The notes under the pieces: model-generated | Seen by the model: the letters and a program-made list of their open reading frames with translations, nothing else | Databases searched by the model: none | What the model was told of the DNA's origin: nothing | Position numbers and translations under genes: made by a program | Assembly: GCF_030813915.1 (NCBI RefSeq) | Contig: NZ_JAUSUJ010000025.1 | Span: forward strand, 48,858 to 112,857 | Direction: 5' to 3' | Length of the DNA stretch: 64,000 bases | Source of the DNA: Rhodoplanes tepidamans | GTDB taxonomy: Bacteria; Pseudomonadota; Alphaproteobacteria; Rhizobiales; Xanthobacteraceae | Shown: positions 34,431 to 42,586 of the stretch, in pieces | How positions within the stretch are numbered: the first letter of the stretch is position 1 | Layout: every line of letters starts with the position of its first letter

Positions 34431-35664
34431 CTTCGCGCTGTTCGCCCATCCGCATCAGGAGCATGCCGAGACCGGCAACGACGGCGGGCCATGGACGACC
34501 TGGCTGGTGCTGGGCGGCCGCGGCGCCGGCAAGACCCGGCTCGGCGCCGAATGGGTGCGGGCGCTGGTGCACGGCACCGCGCCCTGGGCGGCGCAGCGCT
34601 ACGGTGCGCTCGCGCTGGTCGGCGAGAGCGAGCGCGACGCCCGCGACGTGATGGTCGAGGGCGTCTCCGGCCTCCTGAGACTGTCGCCGCGCGCGGAGCG
34701 GCCCGCCTGGATCCCGACGCGGCGCCGGCTCGAATGGCCGAACGGCGCCGTCGCCCGGGTGTTCTCGGCCGACGATCCGGATTCGCTGCGCGGGCCGCAG
34801 TTCGACGCGGCGTGGTGCGACGAACTGGCGAAGTGGCGCTACGCCGACGCCGCCTTCGACATGCTGCAGTTCGGCCTGCGGCTCGGCGTGCGGCCGCGCC
34901 AGATGATCACGACGACGCCGCGCCCGATCCCGCTGATCCGGCGGCTGATCACCGATCCGCACACCCGCGTCACCCGGGCCGGCACGGCGGCCAACCGCGC
35001 GAACCTCTCGCCGGTGTTCCTGCAGGCCGTGGTGGCGCGCTACGCCGGCACGCGGCTCGGCCGCCAGGAGCTCGACGGCGAGCTGATCGACGACCGGCCC
35101 GACGCGCTGTGGTCGCGCGCGCTGATCGAGGCGTGCCGGGTGCGCGCCGCGCCGCCGCTGATCAGGATCGTCGTCGGTCTCGATCCGCCCGGCTCGTCGC
35201 GCCGCGGCGCCGACGCCTGCGGCCTGGTCGCCGCCGGGCGCGGGGAGGGCGGTGTCGTCTACGTGCTGGAGGATGCGACCGAGAGCGGGCTGACTCCGGC
35301 CGCCTGGGCGGCCCGCGCCGTGGCACTGGTCCGCCGGCTCGACGCCGACGCGATCGTCGCCGAGGTCAACATGGGCGGCGAGATGGTGCGCACGGTGCTT
35401 CGCGAGGTCGACGCGAGCGTGCCGGTGAAGGCCGTCCACGCGACCCGCGGGAAATGGCTGCGCGCCGAGCCGGTCGCGGCGCTCTACGAGCAGGGCCGCG
35501 TCAAGCATGTCGGCGCCTTCGCGGCGCTGGAGGACGAGATGTGCGACTTCGGCCTCGACGGCCTCTCGTCCGGCCGCTCGCCCGATCGCCTCGACGCGCT
35601 GGTCTGGGCCGTCACGGCGCTGACCAGCGGCTTTCGCGCCGGCCCGCGGGTGCGCGGGCTGTGA
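34396..35664 (+). CDS. GTA/phage terminase large subunit (g2 type)
   Basis: About 422 residues; the ATG at 34396 is the nearest start before conserved sequence, although TTG at 34348 is also in frame and no ribosome-binding site decides. ATPase motifs: Walker A LGGRGAGKTRLGAEW near residue 36; Walker B DAAWCDELAKW near 140; the coupling motif MITTTPRP near 170. The nuclease half has VGLDPPGSS near 265, where the first catalytic Asp sits, and VAEVNMGGEMVRTVL near 325. It packages DNA into heads through the portal. In canonical clusters it lies upstream of the portal gene; here it is downstream of the capsid gene. Confidence 0.92.
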   Translation: MPPAILRRIAADFALFAHPHQEHAETGNDGGPWTTWLVLGGRGAGKTRLGAEWVRALVHGTAPWAAQRYGALALVGESERDARDVMVEGVSGLLRLSPRAERPAWIPTRRRLEWPNGAVARVFSADDPDSLRGPQFDAAWCDELAKWRYADAAFDMLQFGLRLGVRPRQMITTTPRPIPLIRRLITDPHTRVTRAGTAANRANLSPVFLQAVVARYAGTRLGRQELDGELIDDRPDALWSRALIEACRVRAAPPLIRIVVGLDPPGSSRRGADACGLVAAGRGEGGVVYVLEDATESGLTPAAWAARAVALVRRLDADAIVAEVNMGGEMVRTVLREVDASVPVKAVHATRGKWLRAEPVAALYEQGRVKHVGAFAALEDEMCDFGLDGLSSGRSPDRLDALVWAVTALTSGFRAGPRVRGL

Positions 35665-35808
35665 TCAGCGCCGGCGCGGCCGGGCGGGCTCGCGTACCGG
35701 CTGCGTGCTGCCCGGCGGCTCGATCGTCGCCGGCAGCAGCACGATCGCGAGGGCGAGCAGCAGCACCGGCATGGCGTCCATGACGATGGTGGCGACGGAC
35801 TGTTCCAT
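35665..35808 (-). CDS. 47-residue membrane microprotein
   Basis: AGGAG lies 7 nt upstream of the ATG at 35808. One membrane span (VLLLALAIVLLPATI) is followed by a Pro/Arg-rich tail ending PARPRRR. It is convergent with, and directly abuts, the large-terminase stop. Not recognised. Confidence 0.45.
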   Translation of the reverse strand: MEQSVATIVMDAMPVLLLALAIVLLPATIEPPGSTQPVREPARPRRR

Positions 35809-36131
35809 GGGGGTGCTCCTTTGTCCCGCGATAACGTCCTCGAACACGAGGCAAGCATCGTGCCGACATGCACGCGCGGCGCGGTCGCGGCTCTCTCGAC
35901 GGGGCCGTCGACGTGACAATTCCTAACATCGTGGCGAGTTCGCCACCATGGAGCGAACGACATGGCTGGTCGTCGGTACGGCGGCGGGCCGACGATCGCG
36001 GTTAACGGCACGTGAATGTTGCATCGGCGACACGCCGCGCCCGCGCCGCGGGCCGTCGCGCGCGACGTGATCAGCTCGAACGGTACGGGAAAGGACTTAT
36101 CCCGATTCCGTCTGATCAGCGCGGGTTCGGA

Positions 36132-36275
36132 CCCTCTCCCCTCGCGGGAGAGGGTGGTTCCTCGCGCAGCGAGGAACCGGGTGAGGGGGCCTCCGCAAAC
36201 TCCGAGCTTGTGGCACGCCCCCTCACCCGTCTCGGACCTTCGGTCCGAGCCACCCCCTCCCGCGAGGGGAGAGGG
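36132..36275. repeat. Inverted repeat, family C
   Basis: CCCTCTCCCCTCGCGGGAG pairs with CTCCCGCGAGGGGAGAGGG at the other end. Inside are GGTTCCTCGCGCAGCGAGG and TCGGACCTTCGGTCCGA hairpins. Only one copy occurs in this window. Confidence 0.8.
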
Positions 36276-36369
36276 AAGGGCGGCTCGTCGCAACGCGAGG
36301 CCGAACTGATTCTCCGGAAGCCGTGCTCGAGCAGCTTGGTCGTGATGAATCGGACCCGACGTCCGCTCG

Positions 36370-36438
36370 TCCGCGCGAAGGCGGGGACCCAGGGGCCGCC
36401 CGACACGTGGCTCTGGAGTCCCGCGTTCGCGGGAATGA
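36370..36438. repeat. Short palindromic element, family D
   Basis: TCCGCGCGAAGGCGGGGACC and GTCCCGCGTTCGCGGGAATG flank CCAG...CTGG, giving an imperfect 69-bp dyad. Only one copy was seen. Confidence 0.6.
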
Positions 36439-36472
36439 GCGGAGGGGTGGGTCTACTTCAGTGGAAGCCGCG

Positions 36473-38863
36473 CTAGCTCTCGTCCTCGCCGGCGTGGCGG
36501 CGGCGGGCGTCGCTGAACTGGACCAGGTTGCTCGGCGTCCCGCGCATCTCGGCGATGGCGCGGGCGATGGCCCGATCGAGATCCTCGAGCCGGAACGGCT
36601 TGCGCACCACCGTGAACTCCGCATGGGCGCGCGCCGCCGCCTCGCTGTAGCCGGTGACCAGCACGACCGGCAGGCCGGGATGCTGCTTGCGCAGCGTGCG
36701 GGCGAGGGCGAAGCCGTCCATGTCGCCGGCCATCACCACGTCGCTGACCACCAGGGCGAAGACGCGCTGCGCGCTCGCCGCGAGCGCCGCGCGCGCGTCG
36801 CCGACGCGCTCCACCTGCCAGCCGAGCTCGGCCAGCATGGCGGCGCTGAGATCGGCGACGGCGGGATTGTCCTCCACCAGCAGCGCGGTGCCCTCGGCCG
36901 CCGCCGGCGACGGACCCTCGCTGTCCGCCCGCGGCGCCTCGTGCGAGCGCGGCAGGTACAGCGTGACCGTGGTGCCGGCGCCGAGGGTGCTGTCGATCGT
37001 GACGGTGCCGCCGGACTGATGGGCGAAGCCGTGCACCTGGGAGAGGCCGAGGCCGGTGCCCTGCTGCGCCTGCTTGGTGGTGAAGAACGGATCGAACACC
37101 AGCGGCAGGACGTCGGGGGCGATGCCGGTGCCGGTGTCGGCCACCGAGACGGCGACGAAGTCGCCGGCGATCGCACCGGGCGTGTCGCCCGCCGCCAGCA
37201 CGACGTTCTCGCAGACGATCGTCACGATGCCGCCGTTCGGCATGGCGTCGCGCGCGTTGACCACCAGATTGAGCAGCGCGAGCTCGAGCTCGCTGACGTC
37301 GACCTTCACGGGCCAGACGGCGCGCGGCGCCGCGATGGCGAAGGTCGTGGTGTCGCCGATCGAGCTCTCCATCATCGACCTGAACCCGTCGAGATGCTCG
37401 TCGATCCTGATCACGACCGGATTGAGGGTCTGGCGGCGCGAGAAGGTGAGGAGCTGGCGGGTGAGCGCCTCGCCGCGCCGGGTCGCGATGCCGATCGCCT
37501 CGACGGCGCGCATCGCCTTGGGCTCCCCGGCGGCGAGCTTGCCGTCGGCGACCGCCTGCAGGGTGCGCAGGTGGCCGCCGATGATCATCAGCAGGTTGTT
37601 GAAGTCGTGGGCGACGCCGCCGGTGAGCTGGCCGAGCGCCTCCATCTTCTGGGCGCGGGCGCGATGCGCCTCGGCCTTCTGCAGCGCCCGTTGCGCCTCG
37701 CGCCGCTCGGTCACGTCGCGGGTGATCTTGGCGAAGCCGATCAGCGTGCCGGTCTCGTCGCGGATCGCGTCGATCACGACATGCGCCCAGAACTGGCGGT
37801 CGTCGCAGCGCACGCGCCAGCCCTCCGCCTCGTAGCGGCCCTCCTCGGCGGCGCGCTGCAGGGCGCGGGCGGGGTATCCGGCGGCGCGCTCCTGCTCGGT
37901 GTAGAAGCGCGAGAAGTGCTGGCCGACGATCTCCTCGGCCGTGTAGCCCTTGATCGCCTCGGCGCCGGCGTTCCAGTTGGTGACGATGCCGTTGGGATCC
38001 AGCATGAAGAGGGCGTAGTCGGTGACGCCCTTCACCAGCAGGCGGAACTGGCGCTCGCTCTCGCGCAGCGCCTCCTGGGCGGCGCGCCGCTCGGTGATGT
38101 CGCGCGTGATCTTGGCGAAGCCGACCAGCCGTCCGCCCTCGACACGGATCGGCTCGACGACCACCGAGGCCCAGAAGCGGGTGCCGTCCTTGCGGACGCG
38201 CCAGCCCTCGCCCTCGTAGCGGCCCTCGCGGATCGCCGTGTCGAGCACCCGCACCGGCAGCCCGGAGAGCCGGTCCTCGCGGGTGTAGAAGCGCGAGAAG
38301 TGCTGGCCGACGATCTCGTCGGACGAGAAGCCCTTCAGGCGCTCGGCGCCGGTGTTCCAGCGGGTGATCACGCCGCTCGGATCGAGCATGTAGATGGCGT
38401 GGTCGGTGAGGCTGTCGACCAGCAGGCGAAAGCTGCGTTCGCTCGCCTCCAGGACCTCCCGGGCGGCCTGACGCTCGGAGAGATCGCGGGTGACGAGGGC
38501 GAAGCCGATCAGCCGGCCGGGGGAGTCGAGGACCGGCCGCAGCACCGACGAGGCCCAGAAGCGCGAGCCGTCGCGGCGCAGGCGCCAGCCTTCGCGCTCG
38601 GCACGGCCGGAGCCGCGCGCCTCCTCGATCATGGCGTCCGGCACGCCGGCGTCGCGGTCCTCGGGCGTGAAGAAGCGGGCGAGCGGCTGGCCGATCGCCT
38701 CCGACGGCGCGAAGCCTTCGATGCGCTGGGCGCCGGCGTTCCAGCTCGCCACCGTGCCGTCCGGCTCCAGCATCGCGATCGCGTCGTCGCTCACGGCGTC
38801 GACCAGCCGCTGAAATCGGCGGTCGTCGCTCGGCTGGCGGGATGTCTCGGTGGTCAGCTTCAT
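36473..38863 (-). CDS. Soluble three-PAS hybrid sensor histidine kinase
   Basis: 796 residues, no membrane segment. Three PAS domains with PAC regions span about residues 14-390. PAS2 and PAS3 share EIVGQHFSRFYT exactly and PAS1 reads AIGQPLARFFT. The HisKA phospho-acceptor His is in LTGGVAHDFNNLL near residue 430. ATPase boxes: LLNLVVNARDAMPNGG (N), ADTGTGIAPDV (G1), GTGLGLSQVHGF (G2). A receiver domain at the C-terminus has ALLVEDNPAV, the acceptor Asp in LVVSDVVMAGDM, and Lys in VVRKPF. It is cytoplasmic, like the LOV-type or redox HWE-like kinases; no chromophore Cys motif is seen. There is no adjacent response regulator. Confidence 0.9.
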   Translation of the reverse strand: MKLTTETSRQPSDDRRFQRLVDAVSDDAIAMLEPDGTVASWNAGAQRIEGFAPSEAIGQPLARFFTPEDRDAGVPDAMIEEARGSGRAEREGWRLRRDGSRFWASSVLRPVLDSPGRLIGFALVTRDLSERQAAREVLEASERSFRLLVDSLTDHAIYMLDPSGVITRWNTGAERLKGFSSDEIVGQHFSRFYTREDRLSGLPVRVLDTAIREGRYEGEGWRVRKDGTRFWASVVVEPIRVEGGRLVGFAKITRDITERRAAQEALRESERQFRLLVKGVTDYALFMLDPNGIVTNWNAGAEAIKGYTAEEIVGQHFSRFYTEQERAAGYPARALQRAAEEGRYEAEGWRVRCDDRQFWAHVVIDAIRDETGTLIGFAKITRDVTERREAQRALQKAEAHRARAQKMEALGQLTGGVAHDFNNLLMIIGGHLRTLQAVADGKLAAGEPKAMRAVEAIGIATRRGEALTRQLLTFSRRQTLNPVVIRIDEHLDGFRSMMESSIGDTTTFAIAAPRAVWPVKVDVSELELALLNLVVNARDAMPNGGIVTIVCENVVLAAGDTPGAIAGDFVAVSVADTGTGIAPDVLPLVFDPFFTTKQAQQGTGLGLSQVHGFAHQSGGTVTIDSTLGAGTTVTLYLPRSHEAPRADSEGPSPAAAEGTALLVEDNPAVADLSAAMLAELGWQVERVGDARAALAASAQRVFALVVSDVVMAGDMDGFALARTLRKQHPGLPVVLVTGYSEAAARAHAEFTVVRKPFRLEDLDRAIARAIAEMRGTPSNLVQFSDARRRHAGEDES

Positions 38864-38994
38864 GATCCCGGGGGACTGCGGCCGCCTGTCGACGGTGCCA
38901 TGGGAGGGAAAGACGAGGGGAGGGGGCCGCGACGACAGGCTCCGGCACTTGGGCGAACGTCCCGGCGGCGGAATTGTTCCGGTGGGCGCGGCGG

Positions 38995-39780
38995 TCACGG
39001 CCCGGCGAGTCGGCCACCCAGCTTCTGGACCGTCTCGACCACCCACATCCGGTAGCGCCCGAGCGGCGTCACGCCGGTGAGGCCGCCGCAGCCGGCCGCG
39101 AGCTTCGGCCCGGTCGACCAGCTCACCACGCCGACGATCTCCGGACCGGCGGCCGCCGCGGCGAACACGGGCGCACCCGAGTCGCCCGTGCAGGCGCCGC
39201 GGCCCGGCGTCTCGCCGCGCGTCTGCGGATCGAACAGGCGCAGCTGCAGGGATCCGGGACGGCCGGTCGCGACCAGGGTCGCGGCCCGGGCCGTGCCGCC
39301 GCTGCGGCCGTCGCCACGCACCGAAAGGCCCATGCCGACCACCGTGAAGGCGTCGCCCGGCGCGACCGCCGCGCCGTCGCGCGCCAGCGGCGCCGGCACG
39401 AAGCCCGGCGGCAGCGGCGCCGCGGTCTTCAGGAGGGCGATGTCGGCGGTGGCGCGGTGGCCGGTGAGCGCCGCCATCTCGAACCCCGGATGGCGCGCGA
39501 TGGTCGCGACGTCGAGCAGGGTCGGCCGGCGCGCCGCGTCGAAGGCGACCAGCTTGTAGTCGGCGCCCGGCTGCACGCAGTGCGCCGCGGTCAGCACCAG
39601 GCTGCGGGCGATCGCCGCGCCGGTGCACGAGGTGCCGCGCGAGCCGACGATCATCACCACGTGGCGGGCGAGATCCGCCGGCGCGTCGGGCGTCGCCACC
39701 ATGGCGGCGGCGGGCGCGATCGGTGCGGCGAGGACAGCCGCGGCGGCGGCGATGGCGATGACGGCGCGCTCGACAGACAT
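38995..39780 (-). CDS. Secreted trypsin-like serine protease
   Basis: 261 residues. A signal peptide ends near APAAAMVA (residue 28). The S1 catalytic triad is intact: H67 in LTAAHC, D113 in ATADIALLK, S201 in CTGDSGAP. Short for the family but complete. It acts in the periplasm or outside the cell. It lies on the minus strand between the terminase region and the adaptor gene; its start is 100 nt from the adaptor's. Confidence 0.88.
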   Translation of the reverse strand: MSVERAVIAIAAAAAVLAAPIAPAAAMVATPDAPADLARHVVMIVGSRGTSCTGAAIARSLVLTAAHCVQPGADYKLVAFDAARRPTLLDVATIARHPGFEMAALTGHRATADIALLKTAAPLPPGFVPAPLARDGAAVAPGDAFTVVGMGLSVRGDGRSGGTARAATLVATGRPGSLQLRLFDPQTRGETPGRGACTGDSGAPVFAAAAAGPEIVGVVSWSTGPKLAAGCGGLTGVTPLGRYRMWVVETVQKLGGRLAGP

Positions 39781-39879
39781 GCGCGCGACAAGCCGCAGGC
39801 CGGGCGCCTTGTCAACCGCGCCCGCCCGCCCGGCGCGCCCGGCGCCCGCGGACCGACCTTCACCGAGCGGAGATCCCCC

Positions 39880-40443
39880 ATGTCCTCGATGCTTCTCGCC
39901 GGGCCGGCGAGCGAGCCGCTGACGCTCGCCGAGGCCAAGGCGTTCCTGCGCGTCGACCACGCCGACGAGGACGCGCTGATCGACAGCCTGATCGGCGCGG
40001 CCCGAACGCTGGTCGAGCGGGCGACGCGGCGCGCCCTGATCACCCAGACCTGGCGGCTGGTGCGCGACGCCTGGCCGGCGGGCGGCCGCATCGCGGTGCT
40101 GCCGGCGCCGCTGCGCAGCGTCGCGGCGGCGCGCGTGTTCGACGCCGACGGCCTGCCGCGGGCGATCGACCCGGCGGTGTTCCGGCTCGACACCGCCTCG
40201 GCGCCCGGGATCGCCGGCTTCGACCGCGCCGCCGTGCCGGAGCCGGGCCTGCGGGTCGCCGGCGTCGCGATCGACGTCACGGTCGGCTACGGCGACGACG
40301 CGGCCGCGGTGCCGGCGCCGCTGGTGCAGGCGGTGCGGCTGTGGCTCGCGCACTTCCACGAGCATCGCGGGATCGAGACGGAGGCGCGGACGCCGGCCGC
40401 CATCGCGGCGCTGATCGCGCCCTACCGGGTGCTGGCGCCGTGA
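39880..40443 (+). CDS. Head-tail adaptor (GTA g6 / gp6-like connector)
   Basis: 187 residues; CGGAGAT precedes the ATG. The gp6-like signature is present: EPLTLAEAKAFLRVDHADEDALIDSLIGAARTLVE near residues 11-45, ITQTWRLVRDAWP, then a beta part and PLVQAVRLWLAHFHEHR. It attaches to the portal ring to continue the DNA channel. The stop overlaps the next gene's GTG. Confidence 0.88.
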   Translation: MSSMLLAGPASEPLTLAEAKAFLRVDHADEDALIDSLIGAARTLVERATRRALITQTWRLVRDAWPAGGRIAVLPAPLRSVAAARVFDADGLPRAIDPAVFRLDTASAPGIAGFDRAAVPEPGLRVAGVAIDVTVGYGDDAAAVPAPLVQAVRLWLAHFHEHRGIETEARTPAAIAALIAPYRVLAP

Positions 40444-40766
40444 CGCCCGATCCCGGACGGCTCCGCCGCCGCCTCGTGCTGGAGGCGCCGGCCGAGACCG
40501 CCGACGGTGCCGGCGGGGTCCTGCGCACCTACGCGCCGGTCGCGACCCTGTGGGCCGCGGTGGAGCCGCGCTCCGCGCGGGCCGCCGTGGAGGCCGACGG
40601 GGACGGTGCGGCCATCACGCACCGCATCCTGCTGCGCGCCGGGCCCGCCATCGGGACGCGTCACCGGTTCCGGCTCGGCACCCGCGTCTTCCGCGTGCTC
40701 GCGGTGCGCGATCACGACCCGGCCGGGCGCTTCCTCGCGATCGACGCCGAGGAGCGCGCCGACTGA
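40440..40766 (+). CDS. Head closure/stopper protein (GTA g7, phage head-tail joining family)
   Basis: 108 residues from the GTG overlapping the adaptor stop (GTGA). PGRLRRRLVLEAPAETADGAGG at the N-terminus, WAAVEPRS, THRILLRAGP and FRVLAVRDHDPAGRFLAIDAEE match the SPP1 gp16-like head-tail joining family. It seals the head after packaging. Confidence 0.85.
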   Translation: MTPDPGRLRRRLVLEAPAETADGAGGVLRTYAPVATLWAAVEPRSARAAVEADGDGAAITHRILLRAGPAIGTRHRFRLGTRVFRVLAVRDHDPAGRFLAIDAEERAD

Positions 40767-40797
40767 TCCCTTCGCCGTTTCGAGACGGAGACCTGTC

Positions 40798-41208
40798 ATG
40801 ACCACGTCCGCCGTGGCGCTGCGCAGCGCCGTGCATGCCGCCCTCTCCGCCGACGGGGCGCTGCTCGCGCTGCTCGGCGGCGCCCGCGTCTACGACGAGC
40901 CGCCGCGCCGTCCGGCCTTTCCCTACGTCACGCTCGGCGAGGCGCGCACCACCGACGCCTCGGCCGACGCCGCGCCGGCCGAGGAGCATCAGCTGACGCT
41001 GCACGCCTGGTCGCGCCAGGGCGGCCATCGCGAGGCGCACCAGATCGCCGGGGCGCTGCTGCAGGCGCTCGACGACGCGGCGCTGGCGCTCGCCGGCCAC
41101 CGGCTGGTCAACCTGCGCTTCGCGCTCGCCGACGTGCGGCGCGAGAGCGACGGCCGCACCTACCACGCGCTGGTGCGCTTCCGGGCCGTCACCGAGCCGG
41201 CGTCCTGA
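40798..41208 (+). CDS. Tail terminator protein (GTA g8, DUF3168)
   Basis: 136 residues. LRSAVHAALSADGALLALLGGARVYDEPPRRPAFPYVTLGEA and HQLTLHAWSRQGGHREA are characteristic of DUF3168. It caps the tail tube at the head end. The upstream gap of 31 nt holds GACGGAG. Confidence 0.88.
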   Translation: MTTSAVALRSAVHAALSADGALLALLGGARVYDEPPRRPAFPYVTLGEARTTDASADAAPAEEHQLTLHAWSRQGGHREAHQIAGALLQALDDAALALAGHRLVNLRFALADVRRESDGRTYHALVRFRAVTEPAS

Positions 41209-41226
41209 TCAGATCGGAGAGACACC

Positions 41227-41634
41227 ATGGCCGCCCAGAAAGGCAAGGACCTCCTGCTGAAGATGCAGGACGGCGCCGGCTTCGCGACCGTCGCGGGCCT
41301 GCGCTCGCGACGGCTCGCCTTCAACGCCGAGACCGTCGACGTCACCCACGCCGAGTCGGCCGACCGCTGGCGCGAGCTGCTCGACGGCGCCGGCGTCAAG
41401 CGCGCCTCGGTGGCCGGTCGCGGCCTGTTCAAGGACGCCGCCTCCGACGCGCTGCTGCGCCAGGCCTTCTTCGACGGCGCGGTGAGGACGTATCAGCTCG
41501 TCATCCCGGACTTCGGCAGCGTGACCGGCCCGTTCCAGATCACCAGCCTCGAGTTCGCCGGCGAGCACGACGGCGAGGTGACGTTCGAGCTGGCGCTGGA
41601 GTCGGCCGGCGCGCTGACGTTCACGGCCGGGTAA
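41227..41634 (+). CDS. Major tail (tube) protein, TP901-1 family (GTA g9)
   Basis: 135 residues. QKGKDLLLKMQDGAGFATVAGLRSRRLAFNAETVDVTHAESADRWRELL near the N-terminus is the TP901-1/GTA g9 signature. The C-terminal half is beta-rich (FQITSLEFAGEHDGEVTFELALESAG). It polymerises into the tail tube. No chaperone (g10), tape measure (g11) or baseplate genes follow. The frame after its TAA stays open into the toxin-like gene. Confidence 0.9.
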   Translation: MAAQKGKDLLLKMQDGAGFATVAGLRSRRLAFNAETVDVTHAESADRWRELLDGAGVKRASVAGRGLFKDAASDALLRQAFFDGAVRTYQLVIPDFGSVTGPFQITSLEFAGEHDGEVTFELALESAGALTFTAG

Positions 41635-41718
41635 CGCGAACAGGCTCCGGCGTTCCCTTCCGCCTCCACGACCCACAGGTGGATCATACCGCTCCATGTC
41701 TCCGTCGCGTCGGAGCTC

Positions 41719-42258
41719 GTGCGCCTGCGCGACGGCTACGGCGCGCTCGCCGTCGAGGTGAAGCTGCTGCGCCTCCATCTGCGGCTCGCCCGCGAGGAAC
41801 GCGTCGCGCTGAAGGCCGCCAGCGACATCGCCTTCGCCCGGTTCATGTCCTCGTTCCGCCGCTGGGCCGAGACCTGCCGCAAGGCCAACTTCGATCCGAA
41901 CCAGCCGCGCGTGCCCGCCGGCAATCCGGACGGCGGTCGGTGGACGAGTGGGGGCGGAGGCGGACCTGCCGCAGGCGACGACTCGCAAATCCTCTCGGAC
42001 GCGACGCCGGACAACGAGTGGATCCCAGGGGCGCAGTACGCACAGGCAGGACCCCGGGGCCCGCGAGGTACGACACCGGTCCTGATAAACGGGAGGGTGG
42101 TCTCACCGACGCCGGCCCAGGCCGCGCGTTTGGCGGTTGCACAGGCCCAAGCAGAAGCTGCAATCGCACGCGTCCAGGAGTATGATCCCCGGTGGACGCC
42201 GAGCCCGAGCGCCTATGAGACGGTCGAGGGTCTGATCAGTAGATATTCTGATCAGTAG
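41719..42258 (+). pseudogene. N-terminal half of a split toxin-like protein (delivery part)
   Basis: About 179 residues from GTG at 41719 to TAG. A helical N-terminus (VEVKLLRLHLRLAREERVALKAASDIAFARFMSSFRRWAETCRKANF) leads to DPNQPRVPAGNPDGGRWTSG, a linker that I associate with modular toxin-type proteins of Hyphomicrobiales. It ends with LISRYSDQ and a stop created by a 16-bp tandem duplication. Removing one copy restores an open frame into the downstream domain. Coding-looking sequence (IPLHVSVASELVRLRDGY) begins before the GTG without an ATG, so the true start is uncertain or lost. Confidence 0.6.
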
Positions 42259-42262
42259 ATAT
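42231..42262 (+). repeat. Exact 16-bp tandem duplication that breaks the toxin reading frame
   Basis: TCTGATCAGTAGATAT occurs twice head-to-tail (42231-42246 and 42247-42262). Sixteen is not a multiple of three, so the second copy shifts the frame and exposes an in-frame TAG at 42256-42258. Confidence 0.95.
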
Positions 42263-42271
42263 GAAGGACAG

Positions 42272-42586
42272 ATGCGAGAAGCCGAGGCACGTACGGCGTA
42301 TCTGGCTGCAAACGGGATCGGACCCGGGCCATTCGCGGTCGAATGGATACCCGCCCGAAATGCCGGTCGCTTGACCGCCGAGGAACGGGCCGAATTGGAC
42401 AGGATCGGCGACACGTATGGGTGTCATACTTGTGGGACACTCAATCCGGGAACACCGAGTGGACATTGGATCCGGGACCATCAACCTTCAAGAGCTGCAA
42501 ACATCCCTGTCAGGGAATACCCTCAGTGTTCATATTGCAGCAGCAGACAGGGATGGACGGTGCGTTATCTGGGATACCGACGATGA
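42272..42586 (+). pseudogene. C-terminal nuclease-like toxin domain, separated from its N-terminal half
   Basis: 104 residues. Two Cys pairs (CHTCG near 51, CSYCS near 87) surround SGHWIRDHQPS with a GHW...DH pair, a pattern of zinc-stabilised HNH-like toxin nucleases. GAAGGA sits 4 nt before the ATG, so the domain might also be translated on its own by re-initiation 13 nt after the upstream stop. The TGA overlaps the next gene's ATG. Composition drops towards 50% GC. The nuclease assignment is inference from motif layout. Confidence 0.6.

Larger units (their letters stand above)
35809..36472. other. Repeat-rich gene-free region
   Basis: 664 bp with no credible gene. It holds a small dyad GTGGCGA-GT-TCGCCAC (35931-35946), the family C inverted repeat (36132-36275) and the family D element (36370-36438). 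Confidence 0.6.

Noticed and set aside
42343..42582. The 80 codons upstream of the first immunity candidate as part of that protein
   Set aside because: They are the shifted-frame shadow of the toxin domain; the ATG at 42583 overlapping the toxin stop is the better start.
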